Assembly (NCBI GenBank): GCA_001970955.1
Contig: MPUH01000401.1
Span: forward strand, 1-57,020
Source: Stentor coeruleus
Taxonomy: Eukaryota; Ciliophora; Heterotrichea; Heterotrichida; Stentoridae
Length of the DNA: 57,020 nucleotides
Direction of reading: 5' to 3'
A model generated the notes under the pieces. That model saw only the letters and a list, made by a program, of their open reading frames with translations. It was not told the origin of the DNA and made no database searches. The position numbers and the translations under genes are program-made. How positions within the stretch are numbered: the stretch's first letter is position 1; each line of letters opens with the position of its first letter. Below, piece after piece: positions 1-9,939 of this stretch.

Positions 1-22
1 GGTCTCAACACCTTCATCAATA

Positions 23-213
23 TCTCCATACTTTCTTGAAACTCTACAAAATTCAGTTTTTCATTAAGACTTTCCATTTCCTGCATTTTTCATACAAAAT
101 TCGAATTTCTCAATAAAATCATAATATTTCTCATAAAAAATCCAAAAAAATCTCCATACTTTCTTGAAACTCTACAAAATTCAGTTTTTCATTAAGACTT
201 TCCATTTCCTGCA
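23..213. repeat. 63-bp direct repeat, copies at 23-85 and 151-213
   Basis: The two 63-nt copies are identical and offset by 128 nt. Both encode the same C-terminal stretch of the minus-strand gene, with different continuations. Beyond the inner copy the frame ends quickly in TGA. Beyond the outer copy it stays open to the window edge. The pattern resembles the N-flanked overlap duplications elsewhere in the window, though no N is present here. A genuine short tandem duplication is the alternative. Confidence 0.8.
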
Positions 214-1568
214 GGAAAGGACCTAAAATCTTAAAAGTCCTCGGCGAAAGTGTTGACTTTTTTACCCCATCAGGGGTGATTCTTTCATGATCATTAGGTT
301 TAAGTCCTTCAAAAATTTGCCTATACCTGAGTTCTTTAATTCTATTCAAAATCCTTTCACTCTGCTGCGAACTAAGCTTACTAGACTGAAGCTGCAACAT
401 TTGTTTTTTCGGTTCCTGACTTTTTGATCTTTTCGAATAAAGATATTCGCCAATATTCTTCGAATTAGTTTCTCTCTATATAAATTTTTACCCCTTTTGG
501 AGGTCTTCCTGTAACAGGTTTAAAGAATTCCTGCCCAGTTTGTGGGTCTTTATTTGTGTTTTTTGACATTAAATACTCTTCAATAGCCTTCCGAGATTGT
601 GAAATTTTCTCTCTTTTCTCATTAAGCCTTGTTGGTCTAGTATGCGATTTTTTTGATTCTTTTACATCAGGAACAAAAGGGCATTGCTGTTTGATCCTGT
701 ATAAAATTTACAGTTTCTCATTTAAACTTTTGAGTTTATTTTCTGTAACTTTAGCATTCTCATAAAGTCTTAAAAAACGATCTGAAGATTTTTCTTCGGT
801 TGTCCTGATGAATTTATCACTGTTTTTACATATAAACGGAGAAAATGTGCAAGCACTTAATTCTTCAGCTAGTCTTTGACCTCTTTTTTTTTCAATATGC
901 TCTTGCCGTTCTTTACCTTTTTTTAATAATATTTCTTGAACTCTTGTCCTATCTGAACTTTTTGATATAATTTTTGGCTTAAAAGTTGCATCTTTCATTT
1001 CTAGTTCGTTGCGTTGTTGTAAAAAATCTTGTTTTTTCTTGTTAATATTTTCTATAAACCTCAGCCCTTTCATGTACATTTTTTCGCCGTAGTTGTTAAT
1101 TAGTGGGTTTTTATATGGTGAAGAGTCTTTTTTTGGAGTTTCTTCAATTTTGATAGTTTTTTCTTCAAAAGATGTGGGAGATGGCTTGTTAGAATTAGGA
1201 CTGTTTTGACTTGGGACTAATACTGAGCTTCTAATTGACTCTAGATTGCTTCTTTTTGCCCTTGAGTCATAGCTTTTATTAACTGAAAGTAAGGTTGATA
1301 TATCGTCTTCCCCATGGTAAACTAGATTTTGTTCGATTTGTTCAATTAAAGCCTGTTTAACTTCAAGTCCTAGACGATGTTTAGCACAAAAATTATCAGC
1401 GAGGATTTGTGGGTCGTCATCTTCTTTTACTAGTAATTCATCTTTTCTTCCATCACCGATGTCTATTGTCATTATGAGAATTTCATGACCAGTTTCTTCC
1501 ATTGACGTATATCGTAGGGAATCTTGGCTATAGTCATCGAGTCGATCATAGTGATTCCTTTTTTCCAT
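131..1568 (-). CDS. Unknown protein with F-x-P repeats, three exons
   Basis: Removing two tiny introns (697-711 and 476-491) joins three open segments into one frame of 468 codons plus TGA. The ATG at 1566-1568 opens the first. Residues ~30-70 hold an acidic segment with a D-P-x-x-L-A-x-x-F-C pattern followed by an L/I-rich helix. From ~residue 170 onward the chain is basic and helical, with repeated F-x-P motifs (ATFKPKI, CTFSPFI, CPFVPDV) and an R-L-Y-E-N-A-K motif. Repeats of this style are common in ciliary and basal-body-associated proteins of protists, but that is only a loose analogy and no function is assigned. The last ~21 codons lie in a 63-bp direct repeat (23-85 and 151-213), so the true C-terminus is uncertain. 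If the outer copy is the genuine one, the protein runs off the window edge. Confidence 0.75.
476..491 (-). other. 16-nt spliceosomal intron
   Basis: On the minus strand this reads GTAAAAATTTATATAG. It sits between codons (after GGG). Removing 16 nt links the second exon to a long open frame that reaches the C-terminal segment. Without splicing the frame hits TAA nine codons later. It fits the 15-16 nt introns known in heterotrich ciliates. Confidence 0.8.
697..711 (-). other. 15-nt spliceosomal intron
   Basis: On the minus strand this reads GTAAATTTTATACAG. It contains an in-frame stop (TAA straddling the first bases), so the upstream frame ends here unless it is spliced. Removing exactly 15 nt restores the downstream frame, which begins I-K-Q-Q-C-P-F-V-P-D and continues the F-x-P repeat pattern of the first exon. 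The intron falls between the second and third bases of a codon. Confidence 0.85.
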
Positions 1569-3008
1569 TGATTATTAATAATCGTATAAAACTATGGCCT
1601 TTTTTAAGACTTTGGGCTTGCAGTGAGCTATTATAAAATGGCTGAAAATAACAGGGAAGAGTTTATTGATGTTTTGGATGATTATAATGAAAAAGAATGG
1701 GTTTATGGGTTTGGTGGGTTTGTTAGGAAGAAATTTATATGATGTAATGATTTTAAAAATAGGATTTTTATATGTTGATATTGGATTTTGTGTATAAAAA
1801 ATAGACGCGTTGGTGTGGAGATATTGTTTTTTTTTTTTTTTTTTGAAATAAGCATTGGGTTGATTTATTTAAGTTTTATTGTTATCAATGATAGAGGGAC
1901 TAAGTCATGAGTATGTAGACAAGGAAGGCTATAAAACTTAATATATGCATAATGATTAGATCCCTATTGTAGATTCTTTTATATATATTGAATAATATTT
2001 AAAATTATATATTAGAGACTATTACTATATATATTATGCTGATTATATAACTCTTTTCAATGATTGATACTAGGATACTAAAAATTAAAGATACTATTTC
2101 ATATAAATATTTGACAGGCTCGCAAAAAATCTTAGTGTATTTTATTTGAAACAATATAGCTTTGCAACAAATTAATTAGAGATATGATAATTGCTTGGTA
2201 TTTATTTGTTATATATATGAATCTATATATTAAGTTAATATTAATTTTCGTTATACACTTCAGATTTTAATGTAACTTATAACTAAATGCAAGTATTGGG
2301 TAAATGGCCGTTAGTATTAATCCAAGTCTCATTGATTTATTTTTTCTATTTTTTTTATAGAGATTATTAAATCAGCTTTGATTTATAGAAGGAAGATGAA
2401 TCATTAATACTTTGAATATTGTTATGAATCTTCTTTTGGTATTTTAATCTATAATTTTTTTATTATCATTATAATCTTATATATCAATAAGTATTTTTAT
2501 TCAAAGTAAAAGTTGCTTTTTTATCGATTGGGATTATAAACATGCTAAAGATTAGGATTTTAGTATGTTTATTATAAAATTATTATTATATTATCTAAAA
2601 CTGATAATACTTATACACTTTTTTATTATCTGGATTCATACTTTTAGTATAACTAATTTCTAATTTGTAAGGCAACTTTTAAATGCTTGATAAGTTTTTT
2701 GGTCTCTTAAATAAGACTGAGTTTTCAGAGATAATCTTTAAGATTAGACTATAAAATTTTAATTTAGAATCACTTTTCAAGTTAATAAAGGATTTATTCC
2801 TTTTACTAGTATATCACAAAACAACTACATTCTAAACCCATCCCATCATAAATCAAATCCAATATTCATAATTCATAATTCAAAGATAAAATCTCAATCC
2901 CACAAATAAAAATTATTCAAAATGCCACCGTTCTAAAAATTTACAAACCACAACAAAATCTAAAACTAGCCAAACTATTCCAAAAAAAATAACACTTAAG
3001 TATAAATT
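1569..3008. other. Intergenic, divergent flank
   Basis: This spacer lies between two divergently transcribed genes and is mostly A/T homopolymer-rich. The left ~200 nt are G-rich on the plus strand (5' flank of the minus gene). The last ~190 nt are C/A-rich with very few G (5' flank of the plus gene). An 18-nt T run sits near 1827-1844. A 34-codon ATG-TGA frame at 1638-1742 is the only protein-like stretch. No RNA gene is visible. Confidence 0.6.
1638..1742 (+). CDS. Possible 34-aa small ORF
   Basis: An ATG in A-rich context (ATAAAATGG) opens a 34-codon frame ending in TGA. It has an acidic N-terminal half (REEFIDVLDDYNEKEW) and an aromatic/Gly-rich tail ending in basic residues. It starts 69 nt from the start codon of the divergent gene, so it could share its promoter. 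Composition looks more protein-like than the surrounding spacer, but a frame this short can arise by chance and no family is recognised. Confidence 0.2.
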   Translation: MAENNREEFIDVLDDYNEKEWVYGFGGFVRKKFI

Positions 3009-3941
3009 ATGACATCAGACAATAGTTTTCCAAAAAAACCGGAGAAAAGAAGCCAAAGCCGAATGGATGTAGAAATCTATCGTTATTTAGAAAATTACGA
3101 TAAAGATCCAATGAATACTTCTCATCTATACACACAAAAAGCTAACTACAATAAAAACGACGATATAATTTTACCAAGGCTCTGCACATCAAAAGTTAAA
3201 CTCAAACAAAAACGTGAAGCACGTATAGCTCAAGGCCTTTCCCCAGAACCAGATAGTCTTTCAGACCGTAATATTGGTTTATCATACGAAGCATGTCCTA
3301 AAATTAAAACAAAAACCGAACTTAAAGACTACCGAAAATTAGCAGATTTCCCTAACAATTATTCAGACTTATTTTTAAACAAACATATAACTGCAGAATC
3401 AAGGCTTAATATAAGAGAAGAACATTATAGGGTTTTTTCCCCAACAGGTAAAACTTTAACTCAACTTCTTCAAGAAAGAAAGGAAAAGTTTATCAATTAT
3501 AATTCAAAAGTTTTTGGGAAAGTTATGTTTGGCATACATAAAAAGGAATTACCTAAGTTTCAGAATTATAAAAAGGATTATTGGAATGATCATTGTGATA
3601 TTGAAAATGAAAAAAATGATTATCAAAGCTCGATTAGTATAGGTGAAGATAGGAATAGAAAGACACAATCAGTTGATGTTACTTGTAAACCTAATGAAAT
3701 AAGCCCTTGTTATAGAGAGGGAGAAAGTCGTCAAAATAAATATCATAGAAAATATCATATTTCGAAAATTGAAGTTTTGGTTAATGAATGTCTTAAGACT
3801 TGTAATCCTACTGTTGAAATAGAGGATAATAAGAGGAAGCAGAGGATTTTAAAAAAAAAATTAAAGGCTAACCCTGAAGAGGAAATTGGTTTAAAATATC
3901 CGATATCTTTGAAGCATTTTCGATCTAAAGGTTTCAAATAA
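3009..3941 (+). CDS. Unknown basic protein, 310 aa
   Basis: A single open frame from ATG to TAA with no signal peptide or membrane segment. The chain is highly basic and polar, rich in Lys, Arg, Asn and Tyr. Short patterns include K-L-K-Q-K-R-E-A-R (~residues 65-75) and a Lys-run near the C-terminus. The 5' flank has the G-poor, C-rich composition seen before other plus-strand genes here, which supports the start. I do not recognise a domain. The composition suits a cytoskeletal or cortical protein, but that is speculation. The SDR gene follows 176 nt downstream on the same strand. Confidence 0.75.
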   Translation: MTSDNSFPKKPEKRSQSRMDVEIYRYLENYDKDPMNTSHLYTQKANYNKNDDIILPRLCTSKVKLKQKREARIAQGLSPEPDSLSDRNIGLSYEACPKIKTKTELKDYRKLADFPNNYSDLFLNKHITAESRLNIREEHYRVFSPTGKTLTQLLQERKEKFINYNSKVFGKVMFGIHKKELPKFQNYKKDYWNDHCDIENEKNDYQSSISIGEDRNRKTQSVDVTCKPNEISPCYREGESRQNKYHRKYHISKIEVLVNECLKTCNPTVEIEDNKRKQRILKKKLKANPEEEIGLKYPISLKHFRSKGFK

Positions 3942-4117
3942 ACATAACTTAAATAATTATTGAAAATAATTATTGCTACTAATACTTGATTGAATTTTTA
4001 ATTCTTAAGAATATTTTTTCAAGTATATCAAAAAATAGCAAAACCTCTTTCTTGATATAAAATAAGTATTTATTCTCCTTCTTAACCTAAATATCAAATG
4101 CTTCAAATGAGATAATA

Positions 4118-5038
4118 ATGGCAGGACAACTAAGATTTGACAATAGAGTAGTTGTTATAACAGGTGCTGGATCAGGTCTTGGCAAGGCCTATGCATTAGA
4201 ATTCGCAAAAAGAGGTGCTAAAGTTGTTGTTAATGATCTAGGCTGTTCCATATCAGGTGAAATTTCATCCAAAATCCCAGCAGATGCGACAGTCGCTGAA
4301 ATAAAACAATTAGGTGGTATAGCATTTGCTAATTATGATTCCGCTGAGTTTGGGCATAAAATAATCCAATCAGCTTTAGAACATTTCGGACGTGTCGATG
4401 TAGTTATCAACAATGCAGGTGTGCTCAGGGATAATAGCATGGTAAAAATTAGTGAAAATGACTGGGATACAATAATGAAATTTCATCTAAAAACAACTTT
4501 TTCAGTGACTAAAGCTGCATGGGCACATATGAAAAAGCAAAAATATGGTAGAATTATCAATACCTCCAGTGGGGCTGGACTTTATGGAAATTTCGGTCAA
4601 GCTAATTATTCTAGTGCAAAAATAGGCATACATGGCTTTACTCAAACTACTGCTAGAGAAGGAGAAAAAAACAATATCAAAGTCAATACAATTGCCCCTA
4701 TTGGAGCTTCTAGGATGACTTCAGGAATTTTTACTAAAGACATCTTAGAAATGCTTTCAGCTGAAAAAATTGTCCCTCTTGTTGTATGTCTTGCTCATGA
4801 AAGCTGTAATGAAAGTGGCTCGTTATTTGAAACTTCAGGTGGGTGGATTGCGAAACTTCGTTGGCAAAGAGGAAAAGGGATTTTCTTCAGCAAAAATTTC
4901 ACTGCAGAAGATGTTGAAATGCAATGGAATACTATCAACAGCTTTGAACATTGCGATTATCCTAAGAACTCTATTGATACGCTTCAAAAAGTTGTTGCAC
5001 TAGCAGAAGAAGCCAATATCCCGAAGCCTAAGTTATAA
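4118..5038 (+). CDS. Peroxisomal MFE-2-type (3R)-hydroxyacyl-CoA dehydrogenase, single-domain SDR
   Basis: A classical short-chain dehydrogenase of 306 aa. The cofactor motif TGAGSGLG spans residues 15-22, D40 follows strand beta-2 (favouring NAD), NNAG is at 98-101, and the catalytic residues are S151, Y164 and K168. The run after D40, with A-D-A-T-V and later C-L-A-H-E, and the ~300-aa length match the dehydrogenase unit of multifunctional enzyme type 2 (HSD17B4), which oxidises (3R)-hydroxyacyl-CoA in peroxisomal beta-oxidation. In animals and fungi this unit is fused to a hydratase; here it ends alone. The C-terminal tripeptide P-K-L resembles a weak PTS1 signal, so peroxisomal import is plausible but unproven. 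Assignment to SDR is near certain; the MFE-2 subtype is likely. Confidence 0.9.
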   Translation: MAGQLRFDNRVVVITGAGSGLGKAYALEFAKRGAKVVVNDLGCSISGEISSKIPADATVAEIKQLGGIAFANYDSAEFGHKIIQSALEHFGRVDVVINNAGVLRDNSMVKISENDWDTIMKFHLKTTFSVTKAAWAHMKKQKYGRIINTSSGAGLYGNFGQANYSSAKIGIHGFTQTTAREGEKNNIKVNTIAPIGASRMTSGIFTKDILEMLSAEKIVPLVVCLAHESCNESGSLFETSGGWIAKLRWQRGKGIFFSKNFTAEDVEMQWNTINSFEHCDYPKNSIDTLQKVVALAEEANIPKPKL

Positions 5039-5070
5039 TTAAGCTGATTTAGGGTTTATTTCGCTTAGAT

Positions 5071-5925
5071 TTAAATAAATACTTCTCTAGCTTCCTTAAC
5101 AGCTTGTTTGCATATAGGGCATACTCTTGGTGTACGTCTTTGATTGATAACTTTACCTAAAACCATCTCAAGCTTTTCTGTTGTACAAGCTTTACAGGCC
5201 ACACAATGTCCACAAGGTAAGAAAACTATACTTTTTGGGTTACTACAGCAAAGAAGACAGTCCATAGAAGGTAGTTCAATTTTAACATTGACTTTCTTAG
5301 GTGGTTTCTTTGGAACGTTTTTTTTCTTCTTTTCTTCTATAAGTTTTTCTAACTGAATATCTTTGTTTTGAGCCTGTATTTGTAGGGAGTAAGTATTTTG
5401 TTTGATAGATTCAATACAAGTGGAATAATCAGTTAATTGCTTTTCTAAAAACGAATTCTCTAGCTGGAGGTTTCGAATGTATGTGTGTGCATTTGGGGTA
5501 AGACTCCATAGTTCTTGATAAGCGAATTTGTAAACTTCAAGTGTACATTGTGAAAACATTCTATTAATCGTTGGAATTCTGTTCTGATCAATGATCAAAT
5601 AAATAAATTCGGCATTTTCATCAACTGCTTCTGCAACAACACAGTCTAAATTCGAAGTTTGCGTATAAAGGTTGTTGAAAAAAATATTTTGAAGATCATT
5701 CTGTGTTGATGGGTCAGGAATTTCAATTTGCGCACAATATTTATCTGAAAAATTGTAGTATCTCAAAGGTATGTATTCGCTTAAATACATGAATCTTTGA
5801 AAAAACAATTGAGTGATAGTCATCGGTTGGCATATGCCCTGGAATGAGTTGAATTTAAAGTAGTAAGTTGGAAATCTGATTTCAATTTCGTAAAAACCTA
5901 CATTTTGCAAGTATAAGTCAGCCAT
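5071..5925 (-). CDS. C-terminal RING-finger protein, probable E3 ubiquitin ligase
   Basis: 284 aa. A C3HC4-type RING spans residues ~223-272: C-L-L-C, C-G-H-C-V-A-C-K-A-C, then C-P-I-C. The last pair is separated from the first part by an extended loop. The finger sits at the extreme C-terminus, as in XIAP- and MGRN-like ligases. Residues ~155-200 are helical and charged (probable coiled coil), followed by a Lys/Pro hinge. The first ~150 residues are aromatic-rich and match no domain I recognise. The gene is convergent with the dehydrogenase, with only 32 nt between their stop codons. Substrate unknown. Confidence 0.85.
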   Translation of the reverse strand: MADLYLQNVGFYEIEIRFPTYYFKFNSFQGICQPMTITQLFFQRFMYLSEYIPLRYYNFSDKYCAQIEIPDPSTQNDLQNIFFNNLYTQTSNLDCVVAEAVDENAEFIYLIIDQNRIPTINRMFSQCTLEVYKFAYQELWSLTPNAHTYIRNLQLENSFLEKQLTDYSTCIESIKQNTYSLQIQAQNKDIQLEKLIEEKKKKNVPKKPPKKVNVKIELPSMDCLLCCSNPKSIVFLPCGHCVACKACTTEKLEMVLGKVINQRRTPRVCPICKQAVKEAREVFI

Positions 5926-7507
5926 ATAAAATTACAAGCTAAAAATTATCTGATAATGACGCCAATTTTTATGCATTTTTTTTAATTCTCAGAAAGAAAA
6001 TCTTTATCTTTATGGATATTGTGAATAACAGTTTAAGAATCATTATACTTACGTGAAAATCAAGCTATAGAGACCTTTAGTTTATTAGATTTATAAATTC
6101 AACTTTTTTATGTTTTTTTTAGAATACTTATCATTGTAACAGTATCAGCGATTATCCCTTCAAAATATATGCGTTTCACGTATAAACATTGAATATTCTA
6201 AAAGATCAGGATTTCATCTTAGAGCCATTTTTAAATTTTGCTTCAGGGACATTCTTCTGAGTATCATTCATTATAAAGCTTTAATTTTTTAATACTAAGA
6301 TTAGCGTTTTTAGTAATTTTTATATCAGAAAATAGAGCAGGTTTTGCTCATTAGATGCTTTTTCTTATGAAAATTTAAATTATACTTTCTATAGTTATAT
6401 TTTATTATATCCACCATTAGCTTTAAAAACTGTTTATTTTCTTTGGATATAACTTCTATACTAAAATATATATAATAATTATTTTGAGAAATAAGTAGAA
6501 ACTAATAATCTACTAAGATTCCTTAAAAATAATTTTAATTTAGGGAAAAAAGTATAGGATGATGATAAGATTATTATAATCAATAAATGGTATGAACACC
6601 AAGGTAAATTATAATAATTTAAGAGAATACTTAAAATTTGTATGCTAAAAAATATTTTATTTGAACTTTATGCTTAACTTTAACTAGAATTTTTAATGAT
6701 AATTGTATTTTTTTAGTAGAGTGTCTTAAGGAAGTATATTATTTTAATTAAAACTTTGAATAAAAACATTTTCATTGAGAGATACAGTTTTCTAAGATAT
6801 AAAAGGTTTAGTATTGAAGTTTAGGGTCTTATAAACTTATGGTCCTTTGAAAACTCGTGTATTACAAAAGATAATTTGATAGTTAATAGATTAATTCATT
6901 CTTTGATGTTATAATTATAATGCTAAATCAAAAAAATAATCTTTAGATATTTTAAGTACAAAAACTTATTGGGATATGTCAAAAATCCTATATTACATAC
7001 TTAAAAAATGTTTTTTTAGATCTAAAAAATATCAAATAAAGATAAATGATTATATATTGAGCTTTAAGTTCGTTTGCCAAACAAAATTATGAAAATCATC
7101 AGCCCATAAAAATATTAGCGACATATCAAAATTATGAATGACTAAAATAAACATAATCAAAAATATATACACAAAAAAAAAATACGCATAACCAAAATGC
7201 TGTAAAAATTTTGATATTCTTCATTTCTATGCTTTTCTATATACTATATCTCATTTAAACTTTTATTTCTATATGATTTGTTTATCTTTTATATATATAT
7301 AATTTTTATCATATGTGATCTTATGGGATTTTTAATTTGAAATTTGATATTCCTGCGAAAATATTGAATAAAAATTATACAAAAACTATTATATCAACTA
7401 TATCTTAAAGAAAAAAAAGGTAAAATTACCTAAGAAATTTTCTTTTTGAAAATATAAGTATAATTACAATAAACTTTATTTCTATACAAATCATTAAAAA
7501 TCTAAGG
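5926..7507. other. Long AT-rich intergenic region
   Basis: About 1.6 kb of A/T-rich DNA between two minus-strand genes, with many short A and T runs. I see no open frame of coding quality, no tRNA-like cloverleaf and no repeat array. Confidence 0.6.
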
Positions 7508-8839
7508 CTAATTTCTGATATTAAAGTGCCTCTTTTTCATATCCGAACTATCCTTATCAGGCTTATTTTCTGATATTTCAAAGCCTGGTAAGCCATAGTG
7601 CATTTTACATATTTTTTCAATAGACTGTACAACAATTTGTCCCTTCTGTCCTTTCACTTTACATTCAATGAAATCTTTAAGTTCATCTTTCTTAAATGCA
7701 TCATTCATCAAAGATTTCAAGTTTTCGAAATTCTTATCTTCCTCTTTATCTTTCCCTATATCTTTTTCATCATTTTTTACGAAAAACTCACTAAGTGCTT
7801 TAGAAAGAATATACTCTTTATTATAAGCAAGTTTCGAAAAAAGCACAACATCATCTATAAGTTCTCTATCTGGGTCAACAAGTAATTTAGGAAAAAGATT
7901 AAGAATGAGATCATTTTTCCTTTTCTCATGAGAAAGCCATGAATGATTAAGCGCTTGTGCAGCAGAAAATCGTTTTTCTGGGTTGATTTCAAGAAGTTTC
8001 TTTAAAAAATTCATTAGTTTTGGGGTAAAATTATGCGGATTTTCTTTAGTAACTTGAAATGGGTGAAGTAAAATGGACCTTTTTATGCTTTCTGGAGTTT
8101 TTTCATTATATGGAGCTTTGCCTGTAAGTAAAATATAAAGCATTATTCCACAGCTCCAAATATCAACTTTTTCAGTATATGGACCAGCAAGAACTTCTGG
8201 AGCCAAATAAAAAGCAGATCCGAATATACCTGTTGATTTCTTGCAAAAAGAAAAATGGCAAGCGTTTCCGAAATCACCAATTTTTACTTGCAAAGTATCT
8301 TCAAAAGCTAAAAGTACATTTTCTAATTTTATGTCTCTATGTATCACCCCTTTTTTATGAAAATATTCTATCGCTAATAATACTTGATAGATAACTTTAG
8401 CTGCAACTTCTTCACTAAATTTTTGCATTTTTCTAAGTCTTTTATATGTAGTTTCTCCTGCACAATACTCAGTGGCTAAATAATAATTTGTATCATCCTC
8501 AAAACATTCATAGAATTTAAGGATATTAGGATGATTTAATGATTCTAGTATAGATGCTTCTCTAATTAGTGAACTAGGGTCTAGTTGTTGTTTTACAAGT
8601 AGAGATTTACGAATAATCTTTAAAGCTCTTAAATCTCCACTTGGCCGATGCTTACATAGCATTACTTCTGAAAAACCCCCGCGACCTAAGAAAGATAATG
8701 AGTGGTAGTCTATAAGCGGAGTTGTAAGACAATCTTTTTCTATCTTAAGTGAAACTTTATAATACTCAGTGTTCTGAGTCTTCTTTTTCGTTGATACATT
8801 ACGACTTTTTGAATTCCTTCCAATATGTGCGCAGCCCAT
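7508..8839 (-). CDS. CDPK-like Ser/Thr protein kinase lacking EF-hands
   Basis: 443 aa. The N-terminus MGCAHIG has Gly2 and Cys3, the usual setting for myristoylation plus palmitoylation. The kinase domain (~residues 45-305) is intact: G-R-G-G-F-S-E-V loop, A-L-K lysine, H-R-D-I-K-L-E-N catalytic loop, DFG and APE. It closely parallels the neighbouring kinase at 9940-11406, including the Q-Q-L-D and C-F-G/I-F-G-S-A-F/Y-Y-L-A-P-E segments, so the two are tandem paralogues. The C-terminal ~140 residues, where the neighbour has calcium-binding EF-hands, are Lys/Asp/Glu-rich here and show no D-x-D-x-D-G loop. It therefore probably no longer senses calcium directly, although catalysis should be retained. 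Confidence 0.9.
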   Translation of the reverse strand: MGCAHIGRNSKSRNVSTKKKTQNTEYYKVSLKIEKDCLTTPLIDYHSLSFLGRGGFSEVMLCKHRPSGDLRALKIIRKSLLVKQQLDPSSLIREASILESLNHPNILKFYECFEDDTNYYLATEYCAGETTYKRLRKMQKFSEEVAAKVIYQVLLAIEYFHKKGVIHRDIKLENVLLAFEDTLQVKIGDFGNACHFSFCKKSTGIFGSAFYLAPEVLAGPYTEKVDIWSCGIMLYILLTGKAPYNEKTPESIKRSILLHPFQVTKENPHNFTPKLMNFLKKLLEINPEKRFSAAQALNHSWLSHEKRKNDLILNLFPKLLVDPDRELIDDVVLFSKLAYNKEYILSKALSEFFVKNDEKDIGKDKEEDKNFENLKSLMNDAFKKDELKDFIECKVKGQKGQIVVQSIEKICKMHYGLPGFEISENKPDKDSSDMKKRHFNIRN

Positions 8840-9939
8840 TAGTTTATTAAATGGCAGATAAAACAGTTAATTATACTATAACTAGTTAATAGTCAAAGAA
8901 AATGAAAATTTATAAGAGATTAAATTTAAAAGCGTAAATAAAAACTATTTTCCGGTTTGAATAGGGTGATTTAAACTTGCTGCGAAATGTGATATATCTA
9001 ATAGTAATTTATAGGGAAAAAAATTAATTTTATTTAAGATTTGATGGGATGATGAAGTTAGTTGATATTTTAATGCTGTTGAGTTGATTTGATTATGAAA
9101 AAGTAATAGGATGAGTAGAATTATGCTGCTATCGTAAGATTTTTTGAACAAGAATAGATTATAGCTTAATTTTATATATTGATAGTAAGAAAAAAATGTT
9201 CGATTTTTTTTTGAATAGATTGTACTTACGATCTTTTGATTAGATATAATATTAGTCTTAAAAGTTTATAAATATCTTTATTTATTTGGAACTATAAACA
9301 GCTTTCTAATGAAAAAAACTTATTTCACTGAGCTTATAAAAATTCAAGCAATATAAATGTAACGCATTATTATTGTTTTGAAGATTATTCAACACATAGT
9401 TATAGTAATCTAGAATCTAGGTTTATTTTTGTATTAAAAATTTTGTTTCTGAGATATGATGCTAAGATTATATTTATAATACCATATTTTTCATACAAGT
9501 AAATATATTTCTTGACATTTTTTTTATTCAAAACTATCAGTATACATATGAGGATCATATTTTAAAAAAATATTAGGTTCTGATAAAGTAGCTTAGTTAA
9601 AATATATTTATTTTATTTTAGTAAATGCTGATTTTATATGTATCTGTTAAACATTTTTCAGTTATCATTGTAATTTGATATAGTTAAAGATAATATAATT
9701 TTTATATACCAGTTTATTTTTTAAAGTATATATATATATTTATTATCTTTAAATTAGTATCTAATCATTTAGAATTAAAATCTTTGTTGGAGATAATAAT
9801 TAGGCTACAATAAATTAAATAAACATTAGTTTTTCAATAATCATAAAAAAATCTAACAGGATAAGAAAAAGTTAATCAAAAAAATTTGCATTGAAAAACA
9901 ATACTTTAAACTAATTTATTATTCGTAATCTGTTATAAT
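8840..9939. other. Intergenic between tandem kinases
   Basis: AT-rich spacer of about 1.1 kb. A 68-codon minus-strand frame near 8945-9151 lacks an ATG and is not called. No RNA gene or repeat is visible. Confidence 0.55.

Noticed and set aside
5926-7507. tRNA or other RNA gene in the large spacer
   Set aside because: No GC-rich 70-90 nt segment, acceptor stem or T-loop-like motif was seen on either strand.
8945-9151. 68-codon minus-strand frame with a hydrophobic, signal-peptide-like start
   Set aside because: It begins with TTG, has no ATG in frame nearby, and lies in AT-rich spacer where such frames arise by chance.
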